In this document: positions 1 to 7,186 of the stretch, one piece after another
Position numbering within the stretch: the stretch's first letter is position 1
Layout: each line of letters begins with the position of its first letter
Origin: an uncultured Victivallales bacterium
Lineage (GTDB): Bacteria > Verrucomicrobiota > Lentisphaeria > Oligosphaerales > JAFGRS01
Assembly: GCA_903834675.1 (NCBI GenBank)
Contig: CAILKC010000694.1
Location: 1-21,551 of the forward strand
Direction of reading: 5' to 3'
DNA length: 21,551 nucleotides
Program-made: the position numbers and the translations under genes
Notes under the pieces: model-generated
Told to the model about the DNA's origin: nothing
What the model saw: only the letters and a program-made list of their open reading frames with translations
Databases searched by the model: none

Positions 1-1134
1 CGCCAGCCCGGCGGCACCGAGCGGGTCGCGGTACTGTTGCGACCCGTTGACGGCCGCGAGAATGCCTTCCAGGGCGTCATGAGGCTACGTTCCGGGCTCG
101 AGCTGCGCCTGCGCGGCGCCCTGCGGGCTGACGCGGGACCGCCGTCGGCGTTGGAGGCACGCATCCTGGATGGCGGCGCGCTGCTCTTCGCCGGCTCAGT
201 TCAGACGGGTGCAGAGGTCTCCCTCGGGGCGCACGGCACGATCGGGTTGCCGACGATCCACTCCTGGGCGCAGCTCCGCGGCAGCCGTGACCGGGCGCTC
301 GCCTTGGTGTACCTTGGGTTCGCGCTCGTGATCGCCGGCGCCACCGCCATGTTCGCCCTGCTGCGCGTCGATACCGCCGTGCTGGTCACGCCGCTGGTCG
401 ACGGGCGGGAACACGTCGTCGTGGCGCTGCGGGCGCAGCGCCTGGCGCCGCTCTTCGCGGAGCGCTTCGAGGCCCTGGCCCGGGAGCATCTTGGGCCGCC
501 GCCCGCCGACGCCAGCCGCGAGGTCCCAAGCCAGGCCGCGCTGGCGCCGGGGGCCGGGGACCACCGCCGTCGCCCGGGCTTCTGGGTCGGCGTCGCCCTC
601 CTCGGCGCTGGGCTGGCCTCGGGCTGTGGCCGCGGCGGCAGCCTCTCCGCCGAACGCGCTGAACGCCTGGTGCGCGCCTACAACCAGCGGCTTATCGAGG
701 CCTACCGGAGCAGCGACCCGGAACTCCTCGAAGGCGTGGCAGGCCCGAGCGAATGCAGGAAGATCCTGGGCCTCATCGGGGTCAAGTCGGATCAGGGGAT
801 TTCCCTCGATGCAACGCTGCTATCCCTCGCCGTGCGCGGGGTCGAACGCCGTGCCGCCGGGACGGTGGTGGTGACCACCGAGGAAGCGTGGCGCTATGCG
901 GACCGCCGGATCGGCAGTGGCGAGACCGTCGGCGAGCCCTCGGCGGACCACTACCGCATGGCCTACCACCTTGAACGCCTCAAGGCCGGAACCTGGGTCG
1001 TCGGCCAGGTCCGCTTCGCCTCTCCCCCGCTGGTGGGGCGGGCCACGGTCAGCGACCGGGTGCCGACCGCGGGCCACGCCGCACCCCCCACGAAGACCCC
1101 GGCGCCCACCCCGGCGGCCCCATGTCGCCCATAG
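1..1134 (+). CDS. ResB-like cytochrome c assembly protein C-terminus fused to a lipoprotein-like domain (5' partial)
   Basis: The frame is open from base 1, so the gene begins left of the window; the first in-window start-like codon (TTG at 37) is not a likely start. Numbering codons from base 1, about 20-95 is an extracytoplasmic beta-rich stretch ending in a GLPTIHSW-like segment. A membrane helix follows (about 100-122, VYLGFALVIAG), then a cytoplasmic-type segment with the AERFEALAREHL helix. This matches the C-terminal end of ResB/Ccs1, which with CcsA delivers haem to apocytochromes c. The frame then continues through a second hydrophobic stretch ending in LASGC, a lipobox-like motif (Cys codon 625-627), into a roughly 130-residue domain resembling NTF2/ARC6-IMS folds (TEEAWRY, TWVVGQV), and a Pro-rich tail. 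No in-frame ATG, GTG or TTG occurs between 424 and 627, so a separate lipoprotein gene is not favoured. The ResB call is moderately sure; the second domain is weaker. Confidence 0.6.
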   Translation, partial: RQPGGTERVAVLLRPVDGRENAFQGVMRLRSGLELRLRGALRADAGPPSALEARILDGGALLFAGSVQTGAEVSLGAHGTIGLPTIHSWAQLRGSRDRALALVYLGFALVIAGATAMFALLRVDTAVLVTPLVDGREHVVVALRAQRLAPLFAERFEALAREHLGPPPADASREVPSQAALAPGAGDHRRRPGFWVGVALLGAGLASGCGRGGSLSAERAERLVRAYNQRLIEAYRSSDPELLEGVAGPSECRKILGLIGVKSDQGISLDATLLSLAVRGVERRAAGTVVVTTEEAWRYADRRIGSGETVGEPSADHYRMAYHLERLKAGTWVVGQVRFASPPLVGRATVSDRVPTAGHAAPPTKTPAPTPAAPCRP

Positions 1135-1251
1135 GCACCTGATGCGAACGCCAGGATCCTTGTCTAGGTTCCCCACGCTGGCCGTCACCGGCCGGGTGTG
1201 GCGGAAGCCCCCCGCTCGTGCGCCTCCGCGTCACCCCAAGCCACGGGGCAC

Positions 1252-1365
1252 AAAGCTGCGTCAAGCCGCAGGCACTCCAAAGCTTGGCCTCGCGGCCGAC
1301 GCGGTATGACACCGAGTCCCGGCAAGGACGGGACTCCTTGGACTGCGGCGGCTGGACGCCGCTTT
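1252..1365. repeat. Imperfect inverted repeat pair in a convergent intergenic region
   Basis: The arm at 1252-1282 (beginning AAAGCTGCGTCAAGCCGC) and the reverse complement of 1336-1365 (beginning AAAGCGGCGTCCAGCCGC) match at roughly 25 of 31 positions with one gap. The right arm holds a further GCGGCG/CGCCGC stem. The two arms face each other around a perfect hairpin at 1314-1336. The pair fills the middle of the 336-bp gap between the ResB-like gene (+) and the HAAS gene (-), where both transcripts must end. It resembles dispersed intergenic palindromes rather than a gene. Confidence 0.6.
1314..1336. terminator. Hairpin, possible bidirectional terminator
   Basis: GAGTCCCG (1314-1321) and CGGGACTC (1329-1336) are perfectly complementary across a 7-nt loop. 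It lies between two convergent genes, 180 bp past the + strand stop and 135 bp past the - strand stop. No T-run follows on either strand, so a classical intrinsic terminator is not shown; the position is the main argument. Confidence 0.35.
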
Positions 1366-1470
1366 CGAGCGGGCACCGCACGCTCAATAGGTCTTCTCTT
1401 GGCGTGCGTAAGTGCGGGCCGTCCCCCCCGCGTCAGCGGACTTCCTCGGTATCCCGGTGGAGCTCAGGCG

Positions 1471-3603
1471 TCAGCGCCTCTCCAGACCTGCCGCCGCCGC
1501 GGCCACGGCTTTCTGCAGGCGCTCGGTGACCCGGTTCTCGATGCGGCTGAAGCCGATCTCGTGCGGGCCGGGCAACAGGATGGTATCGGCGGCGAGGCAG
1601 CGTTGTTCGGCTCGCAGGAGCAACGGACGCGTCGTGATCGACAGCACCATCACGGCCGCGGCGAAGAGCGGGATCAGCGAACGGGCTACCGTGCCGGAGT
1701 AGAGCCCGTGCTCGGCCCGGGCCAGCAGCAAAAACAGCGCCGCCACGCTGGCGGTGATGAAGAGGACCAGCAGGGTGATAATCAGGATGAACAGGGCGGG
1801 CTCGAACGGCTTCCCGGGCTTGGGGGGCACGCACCACACCACCGCTACCGCCAGCGCACAAAGCCCCAACGGCAGGAACTCCCAGAGCCGGGCGCGGTTG
1901 CCGCTGGCAAGACCCAGCTCGCGGCAACGTCGGCGGGCTTCCTGGACCGCGAGCCAGGCCGGCGCCACCAGGATGGCGATGGCCAGCAGCACGAACTCGC
2001 CCAGCACCTTGTGCAGCCCGGATTGGACGGAGTAACACTGGCCGCTGCCGGGCACAAACAGGACCACCCCGGCGTACGCCACCAGCGGCAGCAACACCCC
2101 TAGCGCCAGGATGCGCAGGGCCGCGCGTCCGTCCGGCAGCAACAGGATCGGGATGGCGGCGCCACCGCTCATGAAGCGCCAGCGCAGACTGATCAGCAGA
2201 CAGACCACCATGGCCAGCAGCAGCGCCGCCGACAGTACGGTCACCCCCGCCTGCATGGCCACGGCGTACTCCAGCCGCCGACCGGCATCGTACTCCTCGC
2301 GCGTCGGCCACTCGTGCAGCGCCGGCAGCAGCATCCCCGTCAGCACCCCGGCATAGAGCTTCATCTCCTTCTCGGACTCCCGGTCGGCGGCCTTGACGGC
2401 CGGATCATCCCGCCGTTCGCGCCACTCTTTCCCCGGCCGACCCAGCAACTCGCCCTGGCGCCGGGTGCGGGCCGCCTCGTCCGCCAGGCCCAGCCCCTCA
2501 TAGGTGCGGGCCGCGTGCTCCGGGATGCCGTTGGCAATGGCCATGACCACTAGGCAGTCGATCAAGGTCCAACTGTCGGCATTGAGCTGCACGGTCAACG
2601 TCTTCCAGGCGTCGAGGTAGGGGCGCGCCTCCAGGCTGCGGCCCTCCTTGGCCAGCGTATCCCCATAGAGATAGGCCACCCGCGCCAGTTCGCGCAGCTT
2701 CTGTAGGTCAGGCAGTAAGGCCCCGGCGCACATTGAGATGCGCTCGATACGCTGCAACAGACGGTCGCCGTACCCCATGGCCTCAAGTTGCAGCGCCAGC
2801 ATCTCGCGGCCATAACGGCGGAACTCCGGTTTGCGGAGTCCGCCGAGCAGGTGGGCCATGGCCTGATCGAGTAAGGCCCGGTCCTTGACCTCCCAGGTGA
2901 GGGCAGGTGGACCCGCCTTCCCATCGGCGCCCTTGGGGCCGCTTTGCGCCTGGACCACGCAGGCGCCACGCAGCAGGATGGCGGCGCGCAGATAGTCGTA
3001 GCGGGCGTTGTCAGGGTCCAGGGTGCGGGCCGTCTCCAGAAGGGCCAGCAGCGGCTGGCGCTCGGCCTCGGTCGAGGCCTGGGCCTGGGCGACGTCGTGG
3101 GAGATGAAGTCGGCGTAGAAGATGCGGTTGCTGGGGTCGCTCTCCCAGCGCTGGCGCGGCGCCACCTTGAGCAGAGGCGGAACGTCCTCGACACCCATGA
3201 GCTTCCGCCCGAGCCACCCCAGCCGCCGCAGCGGGGCCACGCCGCCGCCGTCCAGTTGCCGGACCATGCCAATGGCGGCCGCCCATTGCAGATCGCTGCA
3301 CAGGATGGCAACCACCACCGCCGTCGGTACCAGGGCAAAACGCAGACCCCGCCGTAGCCAGGCGCGCCGCCGCAGGCGGCGACAATTGCCCTGCGCCAAT
3401 CCCGTGGCCACCTCCGCGGGCTCGCCCAGAGCCGCCATGGCCTGCTCCCGTGCCTCCTCCTCCGGCGTGCCTTGGCCCTGGAGTTCAGCCGCTTTGTCCT
3501 CCAGATGCGAGGCCAATTCCGCCCGGACATCGAGGCGCAGTTCAGCGTCGTCCTTCAGGCCGGCGGTCACCTGTTCCAGGTAGATCTCAGTACGGTTGCT
3601 CAT
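1471..3603 (-). CDS. HAAS-domain multi-pass membrane protein, PadR partner
   Basis: The start at 3603 is chosen because GGGGAGGG lies just upstream (3611-3618 on the plus strand) and the protein then opens with MSNRTEIYLEQVTAGL; the frame stays open 11 codons further without a better site. The product has 710 residues. Residues 5-75 form a helical HAAS / permease-prefix (DUF1700-like) domain, with the conserved-looking SHLEDKAAEL and ALGEPAEVA segments. A membrane helix follows at about 88-102. A large, mostly helical soluble region (about 150-400) may contain TPR-like helices (TARTLDPDNARYDYLRAAILL). Six predicted membrane segments lie near 449-472, 497-517, 536-553, 577-592, 604-628 and 643-658. 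HAAS proteins are commonly encoded next to PadR repressors, as here: the PadR stop is 51 bp upstream. The biochemical function is unknown; a sensor or transporter-like role is only inference. Confidence 0.75.
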   Translation of the reverse strand: MSNRTEIYLEQVTAGLKDDAELRLDVRAELASHLEDKAAELQGQGTPEEEAREQAMAALGEPAEVATGLAQGNCRRLRRRAWLRRGLRFALVPTAVVVAILCSDLQWAAAIGMVRQLDGGGVAPLRRLGWLGRKLMGVEDVPPLLKVAPRQRWESDPSNRIFYADFISHDVAQAQASTEAERQPLLALLETARTLDPDNARYDYLRAAILLRGACVVQAQSGPKGADGKAGPPALTWEVKDRALLDQAMAHLLGGLRKPEFRRYGREMLALQLEAMGYGDRLLQRIERISMCAGALLPDLQKLRELARVAYLYGDTLAKEGRSLEARPYLDAWKTLTVQLNADSWTLIDCLVVMAIANGIPEHAARTYEGLGLADEAARTRRQGELLGRPGKEWRERRDDPAVKAADRESEKEMKLYAGVLTGMLLPALHEWPTREEYDAGRRLEYAVAMQAGVTVLSAALLLAMVVCLLISLRWRFMSGGAAIPILLLPDGRAALRILALGVLLPLVAYAGVVLFVPGSGQCYSVQSGLHKVLGEFVLLAIAILVAPAWLAVQEARRRCRELGLASGNRARLWEFLPLGLCALAVAVVWCVPPKPGKPFEPALFILIITLLVLFITASVAALFLLLARAEHGLYSGTVARSLIPLFAAAVMVLSITTRPLLLRAEQRCLAADTILLPGPHEIGFSRIENRVTERLQKAVAAAAAGLERR

Positions 3604-3654
3604 GGCAGTGCCCTCCCCGACGGATTGCGGCGCCACACTAGCCCCAGTGAAGCC

Positions 3655-3993
3655 CTAGACTGGGCAGGGCACGCTGAGGACGACGCTGACCGCCTTGGCC
3701 AGCGCCTGCCATTCGTCTACCTTGCGCGTCAACGCCGCCAGGCCGCTGGGCGTGATGGCGTAGTACTTGCGGCGGCGACCGACGGTAGACTCCCGCCAGG
3801 CACTGGTGATGAGCCCGTCCTGCTCCAGGCTGTGCAACCACGGGTAGAGCGTCCCTTCCTTCCACTCCAGCGCCTGCTCGCTGCGCTCATGCACCACCTT
3901 GATGATCTCGTAGCCGTACATCTCCCTCTCGCCAAGCAGCTTCAGAATGATGGGGACGACCGTGCCTTTCATCATCTCGGGAGAAATCGCCAT
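3655..3993 (-). CDS. PadR-family transcriptional regulator
   Basis: This 112-residue winged-helix protein starts at ATG 3993, with GGAGGT six bases upstream. Residues 8-80 carry the PadR signature: GTVVPIILKLLGE, then MYGYEIIKVV, then the recognition and wing region EGTLYPWLHSLEQDGLI, followed by RRRKYYAITPSGLAAL. The short C-terminal helix (about 88-105) fits the small PadR-s2 type, which dimerises through that helix. PadR proteins repress nearby genes and often their own. The gene is followed after 51 bp by the HAAS membrane protein, the usual PadR-HAAS pairing, and both likely share one transcript. A concentric palindrome just upstream (4036-4082) is a strong operator candidate. The frame stays open far upstream over the sulfatase region, but that extension has no ribosome site and no PadR homology. 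Confidence 0.93.
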   Translation of the reverse strand: MAISPEMMKGTVVPIILKLLGEREMYGYEIIKVVHERSEQALEWKEGTLYPWLHSLEQDGLITSAWRESTVGRRRKYYAITPSGLAALTRKVDEWQALAKAVSVVLSVPCPV

Positions 3994-4035
3994 GGTGTAC
4001 CTCCGGTTGGGTTGGGTGCCTCTGCATGCATCATC

Positions 4036-4082
4036 CATACCTCGGATTCCAATGTTACCGTAACATCGCGTTCCGAGGTATG
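4036..4082. promoter_or_regulatory. Concentric palindromes, candidate PadR operator
   Basis: The outer arms CATACCTCGGA (4036-4046) and TCCGAGGTATG (4072-4082) are perfect 11-bp complements. The inner site ATGTTACCGTAACAT (4052-4066) is a 7-1-7 palindrome. Both are centred on base 4059. The inner site fits the ATGT...ACAT pattern known for PadR operators, here with a 7-base rather than 8-base spacer. It lies 43-89 bp upstream of the padR-like start and overlaps the likely promoter. Binding by this PadR is inferred, not shown. Confidence 0.7.
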
Positions 4083-4085
4083 CAA
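4057..4085 (-). promoter_or_regulatory. Putative promoter of the PadR-HAAS operon
   Basis: Reading the minus strand, TTGCAT (4085-4080) is followed after 17 bp by TACGGT (4062-4057), which keeps the best conserved bases of a sigma-70 type -10 box (first T, A and last T). The -10 lies inside the inner palindrome and the -35 overlaps the outer arm, so repressor binding would block it. The box matches are weak on their own. Confidence 0.4.
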
Positions 4086-4181
4086 GGGGGGCTGCCGAAG
4101 AACGCTGAGCCCCCCGTCGCGGCAGGGGCAGACTTCTCGGGTCGAGTTCTGGGTCGAGGCCCCCAACCCCGCGGCCCAGGC

Positions 4182-5654
4182 TCAGGGCTCGAAAGCGAGG
4201 CCGGGGCCGAAGGGGGCGAGGCCGACCATGATGTAACCGTTGATGCAGACATCGTGGCGCTGGTGGGCGAACTGCCAGAGCCGCCGGGCCAGGTCGCGCA
4301 GCACCGGGCGCAGGGTCGGGTCGGAAATACGGTTTACGGTCTCGTGCGGGTCCTGCCTGAGGTCGTACAACTCGTCCTCGTCGAAGCCGTTGTAGACGTA
4401 CTTCCAGTCGCGGGTCATAACCGAGCGCTGGATGCCGTAGAGCTCGTTGCCGTTGGATTGGGTGAATACCGCATCGCGCCAGTCGGTCGGCGCCTCTCCC
4501 CGCAGGAAGGGCAGCAGGCTGCGACCGGCAAAGGCCCGGTCCGCCGTGAGGCCGGCCAATCCCAGCACCGTGGGCGCGACATCCTCGAGCCCCACGAAAG
4601 CCTCCACGCTCCGGCCCGGCCGCGCCAGTCCGGCCGGCCAGCGCACCATGAAAGGCACGTGGTAGGCCGGCTGGAAACAAGGCAGCCCCTTGCACCACAG
4701 GCCGTGCTCAGCCAGGTAATCGCCGTGGTCGGAACAGTAGAGCACCAGGGTATTCTCGGCGTCGCCGCTCTGCTCCAACGCCTCGAGCAACTCGCCGAAA
4801 AGCGCGTCCTCGTAGCTGCAAAAAGCCAGATAGTGGCGCATCGCCTCGCGCTGCTCCCGCTCGCTGAGCTGGTCGAAGCGGCTGCGGGTGCGCCGGTAGA
4901 GCCCCGGTTTGTCCAACATGCGGTCGCCAAAGCTCTCCGGCAGACGGATGGAATCGAGGTCGTACAGATCGAGAAAGCGGCGCGGCGCCAGGTACGGGTC
5001 GTGCGGCCCCAGCACGCCGACATACTGGCACCAGGGCTGGTCGGAGCGCGGTCGGCAACGCAGGGCCTGGAGGGCCTGATCCACTACCTGGCGGTCGCCA
5101 AACGGGGCCTCGTGCTCGCCGTAGTGCGTGTAGGCGCCGTAGCCCTCGCGCTGAATCTGCGCTTCGCCCCGGACCGCTGGCGGGCGCCCGCGGTCGCCGC
5201 GTTCGTAAGGACCCCACTCGTAAGGATCCGCCGCCGGGCGCCGGGCGCCGACCGGAAAGGGATGCCGGGGCGGCATCGGCGCCGTCGTCTCCCAGCCGCG
5301 CCCCGCGGGACCTTCCTCGGCACTGACGTGCCACTTGCCCGAAAAGGTCAGCCGATAGCCGGCCGCAGCCAGGTCCTCCGACCACAGCCGAATGCCGTCG
5401 TTCAAACCGCGCGACAGGGTGTTGCCCACGTCGACGTTGTTCCAGACGCCGTGCTCCGAGGGATACAGACCCGAGAAGAATGTCGCCCGCGAGGGACAGC
5501 AATGCGGCGACGGACAAAAAGCGCTGGTAAAGGTGACCCCCGCCTCCCGGAAACGGTCCAGGTTCGGCGTCAGCGCCTTCACCGGCGAACCCGGCAGCAC
5601 CGTGGCCCCGCGCTGCTGGTCGGTCATGAAGATGAGGAGATTAGGGCGGGGCAT
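4182..5654 (-). CDS. Type I sulfatase (Cys-type), no signal peptide
   Basis: This 490-residue arylsulfatase-family protein starts at ATG 5654 with GGAGG ten bases upstream. It hydrolyses sulfate esters, probably on a sugar. Visible motifs are the metal-binding MTDQQRG segment (D12, Q13) and the C-x-P-S-R signature (C52-C53-P54-S55-R56), whose C52 must be oxidised to formylglycine. GKWH follows at 106-109, then GPHDPY near 217-222 and CSDHGDYLAEHG (D309, H310 as metal ligands). A C-terminal ELYDLRQDPHE segment (about 429-438) is typical of bacterial sulfatases. The N-terminus runs straight into the catalytic domain without a hydrophobic leader, so a cytoplasmic location is likely. It follows the oxidoreductase gene by 95 bp on the same strand and probably shares its transcript. 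No maturing enzyme (anSME or true FGE) is visible in the window. The substrate is unknown. Confidence 0.93.
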   Translation of the reverse strand: MPRPNLLIFMTDQQRGATVLPGSPVKALTPNLDRFREAGVTFTSAFCPSPHCCPSRATFFSGLYPSEHGVWNNVDVGNTLSRGLNDGIRLWSEDLAAAGYRLTFSGKWHVSAEEGPAGRGWETTAPMPPRHPFPVGARRPAADPYEWGPYERGDRGRPPAVRGEAQIQREGYGAYTHYGEHEAPFGDRQVVDQALQALRCRPRSDQPWCQYVGVLGPHDPYLAPRRFLDLYDLDSIRLPESFGDRMLDKPGLYRRTRSRFDQLSEREQREAMRHYLAFCSYEDALFGELLEALEQSGDAENTLVLYCSDHGDYLAEHGLWCKGLPCFQPAYHVPFMVRWPAGLARPGRSVEAFVGLEDVAPTVLGLAGLTADRAFAGRSLLPFLRGEAPTDWRDAVFTQSNGNELYGIQRSVMTRDWKYVYNGFDEDELYDLRQDPHETVNRISDPTLRPVLRDLARRLWQFAHQRHDVCINGYIMVGLAPFGPGLAFEP

Positions 5655-5749
5655 GAATCACCGTCCTCCACAACGTCCGCCCTCCAGCGCGGCGGCCCAG
5701 CCGGAGCTTCGCCCTCCGGCACGGCCCGCCAGCGCTGGCCACTTCCCCC

Positions 5750-6733
5750 TCACTTGCCCGTGAGCTTGATCAGCTTGCCGCCCTGGCGCATCGACTCGGT
5801 CGCGCCAATCACCAGTTCAAGGGTCTTGCAGGCATCGGCGTAGGGCGACAGCACCAGGCTCGGGTCATTCTCCAGGATGGCGTCGAGGAAGGTCTCGTCG
5901 CACTCCTGCCCGTAGTCGTTGGCTGGCTTGCCGTCGAGGGTGATGTTCTTTTTCTGAATCTTGAAGTTGCCGCCCAATCCGTAGGTCAGCTTCCCCTCGA
6001 CCGAATAGAACAGGAAATCGCCGGCGCCGAAGGCATCCGGGGAGAAGCAGCCCGTCATCATGGTGGCCACCACGCCGCTCTTGAATTGCATGGTCACCGA
6101 CGAGGCGTCCTCGGTGTCGTAGTTCTCGATGCCGGTGACGATGCCCTCGCGCGCCATGCCGGTGACCGAGACCGCCTCGCCCAGCAGGTAGCGCAGGATG
6201 TCATAGTTGTGGATGGTCTGCTCAATCACCTGACCGCCGGAGTGCTGGCGCTGGCGCCACCACCACACCATGGGCAGGCCCCCCAGGCGGAAGCAGGACA
6301 CCATACCGAGCTTCTCGCCATCCAGCCAGGCCTTGACCCGCGGCAGCGTCTCGACGTAGCGGCACTGAAAGCCGACGGCGTTCACCAACCCCTTCTTCGC
6401 CAGCGCTGCGCGCACCTTGCGGGCATAGGCCATGTCCAGCGTCATGGGCTTCTGCACAAACAGGTGGCAGCCCTTCTCGATGGCCATGAACTCCATCCCG
6501 TCGTGCGCGCTGGGCTCGACGCAGACAAACACCGCGTCCAGCTTCTCCTGCTCGAACATCTCGGCGTAGACGGTGTAGGGCTTAGCCTTGAAACGGGCTG
6601 CCGCCGTCTGCGCCCGCTCCGCGACCTTGTCGCAGACCGCCACTACCTGCGCTTTCGCCGTCCGCTCCATGTGCCCGAAGTGGTACTGCGCGATGCCGCC
6701 GCAGCCGATGAAACCGACCCGTACCTTGTCCAT
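5750..6733 (-). CDS. Gfo/Idh/MocA-family NAD(P)-dependent oxidoreductase
   Basis: This 327-residue protein starts at ATG 6733 with GGAGGT upstream. The N-terminal Rossmann fold has the dinucleotide loop GFIGCGGIAQYH (8-18). The family EKP motif appears as QKP (Q94-K95-P96), keeping the catalytic lysine. In the C-terminal alpha/beta domain the substrate-site motif reads EQTIHNYDILRYLLG (E171, H175, D178), matching the usual H-x-x-D but with EQ where many relatives have GG. Such enzymes oxidise or epimerise hydroxyl groups on sugars or inositols, or transfer hydride inside glycosidases. There is no signal peptide, so it is likely cytoplasmic. It is first in a minus-strand pair with the sulfatase and is divergent from the GHL10-like gene across 453 bp. 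The exact substrate cannot be told from sequence. Confidence 0.92.
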   Translation of the reverse strand: MDKVRVGFIGCGGIAQYHFGHMERTAKAQVVAVCDKVAERAQTAAARFKAKPYTVYAEMFEQEKLDAVFVCVEPSAHDGMEFMAIEKGCHLFVQKPMTLDMAYARKVRAALAKKGLVNAVGFQCRYVETLPRVKAWLDGEKLGMVSCFRLGGLPMVWWWRQRQHSGGQVIEQTIHNYDILRYLLGEAVSVTGMAREGIVTGIENYDTEDASSVTMQFKSGVVATMMTGCFSPDAFGAGDFLFYSVEGKLTYGLGGNFKIQKKNITLDGKPANDYGQECDETFLDAILENDPSLVLSPYADACKTLELVIGATESMRQGGKLIKLTGK

Positions 6734-7000
6734 CTCTGCTGACCTCCGTCACAGTGAGTTGCCAAGACGCCCTAATCTAGCCCGACAAAACGAGAAGTGG
6801 GCATGTTCTCAGCGCTGCGGACCGAGTATCTATGCCGTAGAGGCTCTTGCAGACCCCTCGAACGGCTCGCGAGGCCGCTCACCCTCCACGGGTTGCCGCC
6901 GCCTTGTGTGAGACTTCCTGGGCGCAGGCTGGTCCCGGCGCAGGTATGTAGTCGAGCCTCCACAGGGTCAAGACGCGATAGGGAGTGCGCGCGGCAGAGG

Positions 7001-7036
7001 GCCGCGAAAGCGGCCCGTCGACGCCGCTTTCACGGC
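7001..7036. repeat. Strong GC-rich hairpin
   Basis: The left arm GCCGCGAAAGCGGC (7001-7014) and the right arm GCCGCTTTCACGGC (7023-7036) pair over 14 positions with a single mismatch, around an 8-nt loop that itself contains GTCGAC. It stands about 150 bp upstream of the GHL10-like start. There is no T-run, so it may be a dispersed palindrome or transcript structure rather than a terminator. Its GACGCCGCTTTC part also occurs in the intergenic repeat near 1354-1366. Confidence 0.65.
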
Positions 7037-7098
7037 CGGCGGTACGACGGCGGTCGTTTCTTGAAACAACCCTGCGCCGACCGCCGGCCGGGTTGCGT

Positions 7099-7126
7099 TT
7101 GCCCCTGGGGCGGCACACATTATGCC
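7099..7126 (+). promoter_or_regulatory. Weak promoter-like pair before the GHL10-like operon
   Basis: TTGCCC (7099-7104) and TATGCC (7121-7126) are separated by 16 bp, about 60 bp before the start codon. Each box matches a sigma-70 consensus only in part; position is the main support. Confidence 0.25.
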
Positions 7127-7172
7127 GAAACGTAGCCCAATCCAGACAAGTACGGCCTGGGGATGTGCCCGT

Positions 7173-7178
7173 AGGAGG
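7173..7178 (+). promoter_or_regulatory. Ribosome binding site that sets a GTG start
   Basis: AGGAGG lies 8 bases before GTG 7187 and 14 bases before the alternative ATG 7193. The normal spacing favours the GTG start. The two starts differ by only two residues of the signal peptide. Confidence 0.7.
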
Positions 7179-7186
7179 ATGACGCC

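Larger units (their letters stand above)
6734..7186. other. Divergent intergenic region
   Basis: No convincing gene is seen in this 453-bp stretch between the oxidoreductase (-) and the GHL10-like gene (+). It holds the minus-strand ribosome site near 6742-6747, a strong hairpin at 7001-7036, a weak promoter-like pair at 7099-7126 and the ribosome site of the GHL10-like gene at 7173-7178. Short open frames here lack ribosome sites and recognisable products. Confidence 0.6.

Noticed and set aside
3994..4698. Upstream extension of the PadR frame
   Set aside because: It overlaps the sulfatase C-terminal coding region, carries no PadR homology, and ATG 3993 has a good ribosome site and the family N-terminus.
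4026..5843. A 605-codon open frame on the plus strand, opposite the sulfatase
   Set aside because: The sulfatase on the other strand has all its signature motifs; this frame gives no recognisable protein and begins inside the PadR control region.
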